From contig JAIXMR010000092.1 of assembly GCA_025677835.1 (NCBI GenBank), forward strand, positions 1 to 64,000: DNA of 64,000 nucleotides, read 5' to 3'. Shown here one piece after another: positions 10,959 to 20,993 of this stretch. Every line of letters begins with the position of its first letter. Positions within the stretch are counted from its first letter, which is position 1. The notes under the pieces were generated by a model. It saw only the letters and a list, made by a program, of their open reading frames with translations. It had not been told where the DNA came from and searched no databases. This DNA comes from Sporodiniella umbellata (lineage: Eukaryota; Mucoromycota; Mucoromycetes; Mucorales; Rhizopodaceae). The position numbers and the translations under genes are program-made.

Positions 10959-12453
10959 ATGGAAGAATTAACTCAAAAAAACAATAGAGCCAACATACCT
11001 GATTTTATCCATAAGCTTTACTCGTACGTACTCGTCGCTCTAATCATTATATCTGAAATTGTATGAAACTAATAAACAGACAACGTATTTTTTTTTTTTT
11101 TTTTTTTTTAGAATGCTAGAAAACCCAGTTTTTATAGACACCGTCCGGTGGGATAGTTCAGGTGCTGGCTTTGTTATCCGAGACGCAAATGATTTTACAA
11201 AAACGATTTTGCCTCAACACTTTAAACATTGTAATTTTGCAAGTTTTGTACGCCAGCTGAACAAATACGATTTTCATAAAATAAGAAATAACAAGCAAGA
11301 TCAGGTAATAGTATATGTTTACAGACTCATACTAATTTTGATTTAACTAGACATGGCAATTTAAACATGAACACTTTAGAAAGGACAGAAAGGATTTATT
11401 AGAAGAAATCAAACGAAAGATCACGGTTAAACCGAAAGAAGATCGTTTTGCAGCCGAAAAACCTGCCCAAACAACATCAGTTGAGGATCAATATGTAATA
11501 AAAGATATCCGACTTGTCATTAAAAAGATTCAATCACAAGTAAACCAAATCAAGCAATACCACAAAGAATTAGAAGGAACTATAGACCAATTGCATACAC
11601 GTGGCCAGGTGGTAAACTCTGAACTCGGCGAGTTTCAGCAGCATCTGGTTAAAAAAGACGATCTTTTGAAACAATGCATTGAAATAGTTACAGTCAACAA
11701 AGCCCCTAGTAATTCAGCAAATATCACAGCCAAAGTAACCAACAACAACTCATTGACCCATGCTTTGGATAAATTGCAACAACAGCAGCAATATCTTGCA
11801 ACTAATAAGGGGAAAAGCAAAACTGTGAGAGACGCTAATTGGACAACCCCTCCTCGGGTACTACTTGTAGATGACGATTCTGTTTATAGAGATGTTTCTG
11901 GTCGAATGCTAACAATCATGAAATGCTCCGTGGAGTTCGCAAAGGATGGGCTGGAGGCACTAGAGAAACTGAATACAAGCAAATACGATTTGATTTTGAT
12001 GGTAATTGATTTACATTACCAGAGTAGTCTACCAGTACTAACAGAATATAGGATATCATGATGCCCAACATGGATGGCATAACCACTACCAGAAACATTA
12101 GACGTTTCGATTCTATTACCCCTGTTGTATCTATGACATCCAATTTTACTCAAGCCAATATCATGGAGTACATTAGTATTGGTATGAACGACATTTTACC
12201 AAAGCCCTTCTCAAAAAACATTTTGTATGATATACTGGAAAAACACTGTGCTCATCTAAAGCTTCCAACCAGTTACTCTGCCACTACACCTACAGGTACT
12301 ACCACGCCTCTGCTAATTGATGAAACAGGTACTTCTTCTACCACCACTTCACCTACCACCACACCTACACATAATAACCCTAATGCTGTTGACTATCTAA
12401 CACTAAATCAGCATAGAAAACGGCCCAAGTTCCTTCATAACCCTTCCTTTTAA
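10959..12453 (+). CDS. SKN7: Skn7/Prr1-type HSF-domain response regulator
   Basis: Exons 10959-11023, 11112-11304, 11351-12001 and 12052-12453 give 436 aa. An N-terminal heat-shock-factor DNA-binding domain (about residues 8-100) reads FIHKLYSMLENP, FKHCNFASFVRQLNKYDFHK and TWQFKHEHF. A coiled coil follows at about 140-200. A receiver domain begins near 256 (VLLVDDDS), with phosphoacceptor Asp304 in DIMMPNMDG, Thr332 in SMTS and Lys354 in LPKPF; all key residues are intact. The tail is Thr/Pro/Asn-rich. In yeasts this nuclear factor takes phosphate from a histidine phosphorelay (Sln1-Ypd1) and regulates oxidative-stress and cell-wall genes. The last intron falls immediately before the phosphoacceptor Asp codon. 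The long CT-rich leader before the ATG resembles a strong fungal 5' UTR. Confidence 0.92.
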
Positions 12454-14412
12454 TACTGTACATAAAGGCATTCTTCTCTCAATGTGTTCACACCCCTTCA
12501 TGATACCCTTCTTCCCCCTCGCAATGGATGAAAATGCTTCCCTAAATGCAGTTCCTTTTCCCTCTCATCCTATATTTAATAAACAACATTGAGTATAAGA
12601 TTGTTTCTAACGATAATAAAAGTAACCCCATCACTCCCTAAAGTATTTGTTAAGCGTATGTATATAAACTTTGTAGTATTCTATTTCTCTTCCCCCTGCT
12701 CCCCCCCTTTTTTTTTTTCTCTCGGCTTTGTTGTACGTTTTCTGATGAAGCAGTTTTGTTTTTGTTTTTTTTTTTAAAAAAAAAAAAAGAGCGAAACAGT
12801 GAGTATATCAAATGCAGGCACCTTTTTGTTTTTTTTTGTTTTTTTCCCATAGAATTACAAGGGGAGCATAAAATGAGAACAAAGATAGTACTTCTTATTA
12901 CTATCGAAAAAAGACTGAAAGACTCCACATCAGTAGGTGATGTGGTGTTGCTTGAACAGAAAAAATAGAAATAAAGGCAGTAACAATGTAATAAATAAGA
13001 AAGGCCAAACTCTTGAACACACCTTTCTCATTTTTGCAATACATAAAGTGCTATAGCGAATAATCTTATGAGAGACACTTGGATTTTTTACAGTGGTACA
13101 CCCAATGGTATGATAGATTGTACAATGTATTGCATGTTCTTTTGTGTACCCTGCTAAATGCATGTCAATTGAAAAAACCAAACTTTATTCTTAATCTTAA
13201 AGCCATTTGATCTAGGCCTCTTCTATCAATAGTGGACCAGGATGGCTTAACTGATGCTACTGCGGTTGTGTGTCCCCTGCCTTTAAATTTTTAAAAAGAA
13301 GCCTTTCACGATAACATTGCAATCGTACTAAACAACAGTCTGACTATCCCTTTTCAGTAGCTGAACGTGATTAGAGTGTTCCATTCTCAAACTAGTGGGT
13401 TTTTCTTTTTCTAAAAAAAGACCTTCTGGCCAGACTCTATACACTCTATTACTGTAAGGATATCTGAATGGATAACGGAATTAGGTTAGGCATCGTTTTC
13501 GATTTCCTTTTTTTATATACAAAAAAAAAAAAAGCTAAACACTCTTGTGATTCCAAACAAGCGTTAGAAAACCAGATTATGTTGAAAAAAGAAACGAAAA
13601 AATCCATCACTACAAATATTCTTATTCAGTGACATGTAGATGAAAGAAGGAGCACGCACAATTACTCAAGACAACCAGCAATACTTTCTTTTGGTTCAAA
13701 GGCTATTTAGTCCTTAACGTACCAAGATAATAAAACAGTGACTGGCACAAACGTTTTTTTTTTTTTTTTAGGTTTGTTAATACTTCATTTACTCAGCTTT
13801 AGCTAGTTGTTTGTATAGAGTCTTACTTTTTTGTTATGGTATAGAGCATACAAAGCAATAAGGCACAACCAATGTATTACATTGGTAGTGTCCGTAAACT
13901 GGTGAAGGGCTATTGAAAAATTTCGCTCGCTCACCTTACTTGATTGTAACTCAGAATAACATTTAAAGAGAATCCAGCAAGGCCTTATAACTGTAAACAG
14001 CTAGACTCTGAACCCAAAAAAAAAAAAAAAAAAAAAGAAATATGATTCGAGTAACTCAGTCAATGTAAATTCATACTGTCCTGATCGTATTCTACTGCTT
14101 TATAAAAAAGATGGCTTCATTTGAAACATTTTGGGTTATTTACAGACAAAGATCAGACCAAAAAGGCAATTGGAACAAAAAGAAACGGGTTGTCAAAAGA
14201 GCCATTGATAAGCTGTATATCGCTTTTTTCAATTGCCTGTCTATTAGTAAGTTACATACAAGGAAAAAAAAAACGAAAAGAAAACACGTTGTAATGGCTT
14301 AAAACTAAGCTTTGTTGTTTTGATTCAAAAATATCTGTTGGACGGTTTTCAATTCCAGCACAACGGTTTTCAGGAAATCGCTTGAAATAAAGGACTTTTT
14401 CTCTTTATACCC

Positions 14413-14443
<31 letters not shown>

Positions 14444-14473
14444 CTAAACAATATTCCAATAGCCTTATAAACG
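12454..14473. other. Gene-poor region between SKN7 and the Tvp38-like gene
   Basis: The first 150 nt look like SKN7 3' UTR (TTTAATAAACAAC near 12575). The rest has A/T runs, including T11/A13 at 12765-12788 and T16/A15 at 14413-14443. A short ORF at 14111-14302 ends beside a good donor (ATTA|GTAAGT) but cannot be joined in phase to the next gene. Confidence 0.55.
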
Positions 14474-15349
14474 ATGCAAAAAAAAGGCATCGCGCTTATT
14501 GGTGGGGCTGTGGCTCTTATAGTTATTGTATTCTTTGCCATTCATCGAGCTACGATCAGAGAACGTAACTAATTCTTTCCAACTGAAAACAAAAGAAAAA
14601 CGCGGTTGACATCTTTCTTTTAGTCATACAAGCTGTAGCCATCAGTCTCCGTACAACACCTTACAGCCCTATTTTACTTACTTGTCTCATTACTTTGACC
14701 TCTATACCACCTCTTATTGGGTTTACTTTTTCAACATCAATTACTGGCTTTATTTATGGATTCCCTGGAGGCATCTTACCCGCTATTGCCGGTGCTTTCA
14801 TAGGTGCCACGACCGCTTTTTTCTTGATAAGAAAGTACGACTTTGCGCGGTTTATTAAACTTTCACCCTCTAAGCAAGAAAAATACATGGCTATACAAGA
14901 AGCTATTGAGCAAGGAGGATTTAAGGTAATTAGACACACGAGAGCGATCGTTTAATGAACTGAATGATTAGATGATGATCCTGATTCGACTCTCACCTAT
15001 TCCTTGGCCTATAACCAACATGCTTTTATCAATTATCTCAACTATTAGTGCACGTCAGTACTTGCTGGCGGCAGCATTGGCGTCTACCAAAGTATGTTTG
15101 GACGTTTGGATAGGCTCTCAGCTTGCAGATTTGTCCAACCCCGATCTACCCCCTTCTGCTCATCGCATAGCAGTGATCACCATGGGCTGTAGTGTATTGA
15201 TCTTTGTCTGTGTTGCTTGGTGGCTTTACAGACTGACGATGCTAAAAGTAAAGGAGATGACAAATAGAAGAATAGGAGAGACCCGTGGCTATGACAAGAC
15301 TGTAGCCATGGATTCAGTGGTCATCGTACCCTCCAAAAAACAAATTTAA
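14474..15349 (+). CDS. Tvp38/TMEM64 (VTT-domain) membrane protein
   Basis: Exons 14474-14564, 14624-14925 and 14972-15349 give 256 aa. A short N-terminal membrane helix (IALIGGAVALIVIVFFAIH) precedes the VTT/SNARE-associated Golgi domain. The conserved core GFIYGFPGGILPAIAGAFIGA is followed by IRLSPIPWPITNMLLS, then further hydrophobic helices and a basic cytosolic tail. Family members sit in Golgi or ER membranes; relatives (TMEM41B, VMP1) act as lipid scramblases, while yeast Tvp38 is linked to Golgi vesicle traffic. The ATG at 14474 was chosen because it starts directly before the first helix; I could not join any upstream exon in phase. The T16/A15 palindrome lies about 30 nt upstream of this ATG. 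Confidence 0.83.
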
Positions 15350-15464
15350 ATTTATTGTGTTGAAAGAGCAATACTTGGAAATTTTTGATGGCATTTTGTA
15401 CATTCGCACTACATTTAATAAAAAGTAATTTTTTTTTTCTGTGAAAATCAGAGTAGAAAAACCT

Positions 15465-15851
15465 TTACTTTTTCTTATCATTTACCACTCGTTTTCCTTT
15501 ATAACCACAAAAATAAGGAATAGCAAGGAAAGCAAAGAGCAGGCTTTTGGCTGTCAAGTGCATACGCAAGTTGTGATATCCCCCGTCGCTTTTACATGTG
15601 GGACCCAAGTTCTGTTCAATTTGATGACGCTGAACAATAAAGGGTGGAATGATTGGGTTACCTTGAGTATCATAACCCTGAATGCCTTTGAATTCTGAAG
15701 GTGTACCACCCACCACCCCAGGATACGAGCTTTGCGATTGCTGTTGCTGCGCCTGTACCGCCTGTAGCTCTTTTTGCATTGGCGATGTTGTGTTGTAGGT
15801 ATTGTACGCTGGCAGATTGCCTTGGGTGTTTTTTGGAAACTTATTATCCAT
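15465..15851 (-). CDS. Small Pro/Gln-rich protein with one C-terminal membrane segment
   Basis: Single exon, 128 aa, starting at the Met of MDNKFPKNTQ; the frame is open further upstream, but only through a poly-T leader. Residues 1-80 are Tyr/Pro/Gln/Ser-rich (LPAYNTYNTTSP, a QAQQQQSQSS tract, NPIIPPFIVQR). Then comes TCKSDGGYHNL and one hydrophobic segment (TAKSLLFAFLAIPYFCGY) with a basic end. The Cys/His-Gly pattern before the hydrophobic stretch loosely recalls small Pro-rich BRI3/LITAF-type endosomal proteins, but the zinc-binding cysteines after the membrane segment are absent, so I do not assign it. It lies 88 bp downstream of the MATE gene on the same strand. Confidence 0.6.
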   Translation of the reverse strand: MDNKFPKNTQGNLPAYNTYNTTSPMQKELQAVQAQQQQSQSSYPGVVGGTPSEFKGIQGYDTQGNPIIPPFIVQRHQIEQNLGPTCKSDGGYHNLRMHLTAKSLLFAFLAIPYFCGYKGKRVVNDKKK

Positions 15852-15939
15852 TGACTTTAAAAAAGAAAAAAGAAAAACGAAACTGAAATCATGCAACCAT
15901 TTTTTTTTTTTTTTTTTTATTGTTATTTGAAACAATTCA

Positions 15940-17428
15940 TTATGCGGGGAAAATTGTGACATTTCTTTCCTTTTGTGCTCTTTTTTTGGCCAAATCTGAC
16001 TCTCTCTCCCAATCAGAGGAAAGTACGACGACCAAGGTAATAAAACAGGACACGACAAGCGCGACAGCCAGGATAGACCAGAGGCCTAGCAATCCCCAGC
16101 CTTTTCGGAAACAGAGCCAAAAACCGACTGGCAAAGCAAAGAAATAATAGGCGCCCAAGTTACACCAAGCACCCACATGTTGGCGACCCATACCATTGAG
16201 GACACCATCGGCTACACCCGCCAGATTGTCTGTAAAGACAAAGATACTGACCCATGGAATGACCTGGCTTACGAGACGAGCAATTTCAGGATCACTTGTG
16301 AACAAATAAGCCCATGTATTTCGAGATAAATAGAGGGTAAGACTATTGATGAGGCTAGCTACCATACCGATCACTAGGGTGACATGCCCCGCTCTACGTG
16401 CCTGTTTATGACGTTGTGCTCCTAACAAGTTGCCTACACGGTTTGCGCCAGCGATACCGATACCAAAGGCTAAGGTATAAAGAGCAGTGATGGAAGTCAA
16501 GATGACACTCTGGGCTCCCAAGTTGGTGGTATCAATCCAGCTCGCTCCCAATGCAATGATTTCGTAAGCCCATACTTCTGTACAAATCAAGAGTATACCC
16601 GGAATAGCCAATCGAATCATGGGCTGCCAATGGCTAAAGGCATTTCGAAAAGACCATGTTGGCCAGGCTTGGTGGCCATCTACATATCGAATGTAGAGTA
16701 TCAAAAGTACAACGATGATCCAGTAAGTGATACAGCTTGCAATCGCAACACCGTGAAAACCAAGACTGAGGGCTGGAACCCAGACAAGGAGGTAATTCAG
16801 GAGAACGTTGATGGGTGCACCTATTAAAAGAACCAGCGTCGGTGCGTTGAAAAGACCCTGGGCTTGTAGCATTTTCTTTAGAGCTTCAGAAATTGCAAAA
16901 GCAGGTGCAGCTAGAATCATCCATCGGACATACACCGCGGCCAGATGAGCTACAATAGGGTCTTGACGTAACAAAATAAATATGTACTCTGCGTTCCACC
17001 AGAAACAAACAATGGGTATATACAACATGGACATAAATGCAAGACAGCGCTGAACATGAAGTCCAACGACCGTCTTGTCTTTGGATGAAGAAAAGGATTG
17101 GGAGCAAAGGGTGTCTAATGAAAGGGTTGCTCCTGTGGCTACTGATAGACCGCTGATAGTCACAAACATACTGCCAAGTGTGGCAGAAGCCAATTCGCGA
17201 CCGCCCTGAAAAAAAAAAAAAAATGAGATGCCGTTCGATATCGCTTGGCTTGTAACTTACTATATGACCTGCGTTCATAATGCTTGCACTTTGCAAACTG
17301 TTCTGCAGCAGACAACTGACCACCAAAGGTATTGAGTTCTTAAGTAGCCATTTGAACTCGTAAAGGTATGCTTTTTGTTGATGCTTGTTTTTGGGCAAAA
17401 TAGGAGTTATTTCAGTATCTGAAGCCAT
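15940..17428 (-). CDS. MATE-family multidrug/toxin extrusion transporter
   Basis: Two exons, 17428-17261 and 17205-15940, give 477 aa. A short cytosolic N-terminus precedes 12 expected helices in two MatE halves. Characteristic stretches include NSIPLVVSCLLQNSLQ, GGRELASATLGSMF, GATLSLDTLCSQSF, GAPINVLLNYLLVW, AIPGILLICTEVWAYE, GIGIAGANRVGNLLGA and VADGVLNGMGRQHVGAW. MATE proteins export organic cations, drugs or metabolites using an H+ or Na+ gradient at the plasma or vacuolar membrane. The C-terminal tail is charged. The exon join regenerates the conserved GGRELASATLG motif, which supports the intron. The substrate cannot be deduced. Confidence 0.92.
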
Positions 17429-19279
17429 TGGATATTAGCGTTGTCTGGTTAAACAAATAAACACAAAGGAGAAAAAGGCAAAAAAAAAAAAAAAAAATCC
17501 CAGTGGTACGATTAGATATCTTGCCGGAAGGCTTCAAGTAACACTGAACGTTGAAACAATCCTATTGGCTAGTGTTCCTTGACGGTGTCTCAATCGCACC
17601 ATCTTTTTCTACAATTTTAACCTTGTGACACGTTGTGTTAAATTTTTTCTTGGTTTCGGTTTTGTAAACGGTTTTGGGTTTTTGGGGACAAGCGTGAAGA
17701 GCAGTAAGCCCAACTAGTAGCTCGGTTTTACGATACAGATCAAGACTGTACAAGCCAAATAGCTAGTTGTAAAATTAAAAAAAAAAAAAAAAAAAAAGCA
17801 ACGTCGCACACAGCTAAATAGGCTCAAGTCAACAATAAAGCCTATTCTGAAGGCCCAAAGAATCAAAAGCAAAGAAAAGCTCACAATTAAGACCGTTGTA
17901 GACTTTCTAAAGCTCCATGCCTATATCAGGTACTGGCTGTAAGGTGCAATTTCACTTGTAATTTACTGACGTCGGACTAGTAAGACCAGATGTGTGTCGA
18001 CCTATACGTCATTATAATTACCAATCAAGTTCTTGATCTGGACAGTTCAAAAACTTCTGGAGCGAAATTCCAAAAATACAACTGACAAACATCTTTCAAA
18101 GATGGAGTACAATTTTTTGGCGAAACTTTTATCCAGAAGCGCAAAACAGTTTATTTTGAAGACTACTCAAAACACAGATGCCATAATCCTGTTGAGCCTT
18201 TACCTTTCGTACAGCTAATTAGTTCCCTTGATCTGTATCTGGCTTTCCTCATGATCATGAATACTACAGAGCTTATGTAAAATACGAAATCTATCTTTTG
18301 TCAATACCTGTTCTTTTCAATTCATACCCAAACTATATTTGGCTGGTGCAATTCATACTATAAAATCTCGTTTTAAATGGACAAAAAGAACCCAGAGCTA
18401 CGTGTTTTATCTTGTCTTGTAGGAAAACTGTTTACAAAAACAAGGACTTTATGCAAAAATTCATATCACAGGCAATAAACCGTTGTCCATCCACATGCAT
18501 TCAAAAGACAGTTTCTGATAACACAGCTGATAAATCTGCATAAAACCAACATACCAAAAAGCCCAAAGAAACTGTTTGTCCCAAGCTATCTACCATCCAT
18601 GTAAGAATGACTCTACCTTTGTGGGCACAATACAAGAAAAAAAGCAAGCACGCTTTGACACTCAAACGTCAGTTCATTTTCTGTATCACCACTCTCTTTA
18701 CCAAGCAAAAATAAGGCTAATAAAACACGTCCATTCTTTTACCTTTGCTTTTCTTTCTATGGATTTGATGAAAACAAGTACAAACACAAGCTGTTTTCAG
18801 AATATTCTACTTCATGAACACATGTGTACACAAGATGCTCGGGTCCGCGTGTTCACATATCACTGTGATAACGGACTTGATGTTGACTGTTCACTTTTAG
18901 GAACTGTACAAATTACTAGCTTTGGAATAAATTCTGTCATGATAAACGTTACTCTTTTTGGTATTTTTTTTTTTTTTTTTTTTTTTTTGCTAGCCGATAT
19001 CAGAAGAACAGTATCTTAAAGATTATGTAGTTTAATCGCTACATCTTTTTCAACCGTCTGCATACACCATCTAATGCATGTACGTTAATAGAGTAAGTCC
19101 GGCTTTTATAAGACGACACCTGGTAGACACACACTGAAGCATAATAGTCCGATGAATGTAAATCAGACTCTGTTTTTTATTTTTTGGGTCTTACAATAAC
19201 AAATCGCCGCTTCAAGTGGTTAGACGATTCTGGGTGGCTTTCTTCAGTCAAACCAGGGCTTTCTTGGACATACACCACT

Positions 19280-19314
<35 letters not shown>

Positions 19315-19833
19315 CAAATTTTGGAAAAAATAAACAGCCAATATTATGTTATCTTTTAGAATTTGTCACTCTATTTCTAAAGCTGGTGTCAGACTTAGTC
19401 ACCACTCTGCCATAAATAAACAAGTGCCATCAACAAGAGGTAGATAAACTGACTGAATAGAATCCGTGTATTTAACATATACATTCAAACAGGCAACATT
19501 CAAGATCCTGAAAGCTTTTTGAAAGCCATCGGACGTAATTGTGGTGAGCTTTCAAGCAAATTTGAGGTAACAATACGAAAAAGTGTAATCCAAAGATCTA
19601 ACGATAGACCCTTATAGACTTGGGAACAACTGTTCACCACTAATGGCCGAGTTATGAAGAACGACATGGGCATTGACACAAAAGCAAGAAAGTAAGAACG
19701 ATTTGAAAAAAAAAAAGGGGTGGGGAGATTCTGTTTATTTATTATTTGTAGATACATCCTGAGTTGGATAGAAAGATACAGAAAAGGAGTTCAACCTTAC
19801 GCTATTGCATCACCCAAAAAGAAATAAACATTC
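17429..19833. other. Gene-poor region
   Basis: About 2.4 kb with only short ORFs lacking family signatures (near 17562, 18033, 18576 and 19500). It contains poly-A/T runs, including a 34-nt T run at 19281-19314. The MATE promoter should lie at 17429-17700. The donor-like TGG|TAAGA at the end of the Rieske gene raises a small chance that an extra exon lies here. Confidence 0.5.
19281..19314. repeat. Poly-T tract, 34 nt
   Basis: The longest homopolymer in the window, uninterrupted on the plus strand. It lies in intergenic DNA and is of interest mainly as an assembly or length-variation risk. Confidence 0.95.
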
Positions 19834-20993
19834 TTACCAGTCGTTGACTTGACATGGGTTGAGTGTTTTTCCTTTAGCAGACATGCCTTGCATTGGAAAG
19901 TTCCAATTATGTTTTGTACACACAACTGAATTGCCTAGCACCTGTCCCCATGTAGCCAAATCAACCTTTTTATGTGGACAGAGTCGATCGCATTCAAAAA
20001 ATGAGTTGTCACTGGTTCTAACTCGAATCCTTGTATTACTGACAGCTTTAATGGGCCGTCCTGTAAAGACAGTGGGTTGAGTTTGCACTTCAGCTTCTGA
20101 ATCGCTACTACTACTACTACTACTACTGCTGCTGCTACTGCTGCTACTGCTACTGCAATCGTTGTTTTTTTTATCGTCTTCAGAGAATGACACTGACTTT
20201 GTTGGAATGCTTCTCTTAGAAGAATGCTCTTCTCCTTTGGTCAAATCAACAGAAGTATTACGAATAGTGTTTCGAATGGTTTCGGGATCTTGAGGAATGT
20301 CAAGGGAAGCTGGCTCATTTACAAAGACAGACCCGTTGGTTAACACGGGGGATCCTAGCTTTTTTTTCTCTTTTCTTCCTTTTTTTTCCTTTCGCTGCTT
20401 CTTTTCTTTTTTGTACTCCTTGTATTTCTTTTTGTCTTTTCTATCCTCTTTTTGCCTTTCATTCATAGGATCCAATGCATTTCTTAAGAGGTCCTTCACG
20501 AGCGGCAAAAGCTCAATCGTCTTTTTTGGTTTAAATTTGTAACATCAGTCAAGCGATTGGGATAAAAAAGAAAGCTAAAATTACCTTCCAACTACTATTG
20601 GATAATTTACGCAACTCGCTTATCTATCTCCACATTCAATTTGTATATCATTATTACATTTCCACAGTGACAACTAAAGATGCACTTACATAGTATAATC
20701 GATTAAATTCCAAAATCTGAATATCGTTTGAAATTTGCTCTTCAGACCAGTTATGTTCCTTTCCTATTTGCTCGATTAAAGTGGACGTTCTCTGATAATA
20801 AAAATAATAAGTACAGATCCTCTTTCTTTCTTTCGTACCATAGAATCAGGTAGGGGAACATGTTCAATATCTACAGCTAAAGGTTCAAATTTCGGTCCAA
20901 GCGTATGTAGAGTATACCTGTAGAAGATGATGAAGCCAGCCCTGAAGCTAGATAGCTTTCAAAAATATTAAAGCTACTTTTATTTTTTCCCAT
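19834..20993 (-). CDS. Rieske [2Fe-2S] protein with N-terminal helical (SAM-like) domain
   Basis: Five exons, 20993-20918, 20876-20839, 20791-20690, 20623-20585 and 20520-19834, give 313 aa. Residues 1-110 form an Asp/Glu/Leu-rich helical module: LIEQIGKEHNWSEEQI, FNRLYYISELRKLS, WKTIELLPLVKDLLRNAL. A Lys/Glu-rich segment and an 18-Ser run (a CTA/CTG-type repeat near 20106-20153) separate it from a C-terminal Rieske domain. There LCPHKK and VVCTKHNW give the CxH-x16-CxxH cluster ligands. Rieske domains carry electrons in oxygenases, AIF-like proteins and complex III; this one has no visible catalytic partner domain, so its role is unknown. It ends shortly after the second ligand pair. The final TGG-TAA overlaps a good GTAAGA donor, so a further exon is possible. 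Confidence 0.78.

Noticed and set aside
14111..14302. Possible upstream exon of the Tvp38-like gene (MASFETFWVIYRQ... with a clean GTAAGT donor)
   Set aside because: Joining it to any acceptor before the ATG at 14474 brings in a stop or the wrong phase, and the peptide does not resemble Tvp38-family N-termini.
18576..19019. 147-aa ORF in the 17.4-19.8 kb gap
   Set aside because: It ends in a poly-Phe stretch from a T run, has no domain, and its composition fits chance.
20881..20993. Apparent one-base frameshift in the Rieske gene between MGKNKSSF... and a YTLHTLGPKF... frame
   Set aside because: A 44-nt GTATAC...TTTAG intron (20877-20917) joins the first exon in phase to VDIEHVPLPDS, so no frameshift is needed; the YTLHTL reading is intron.
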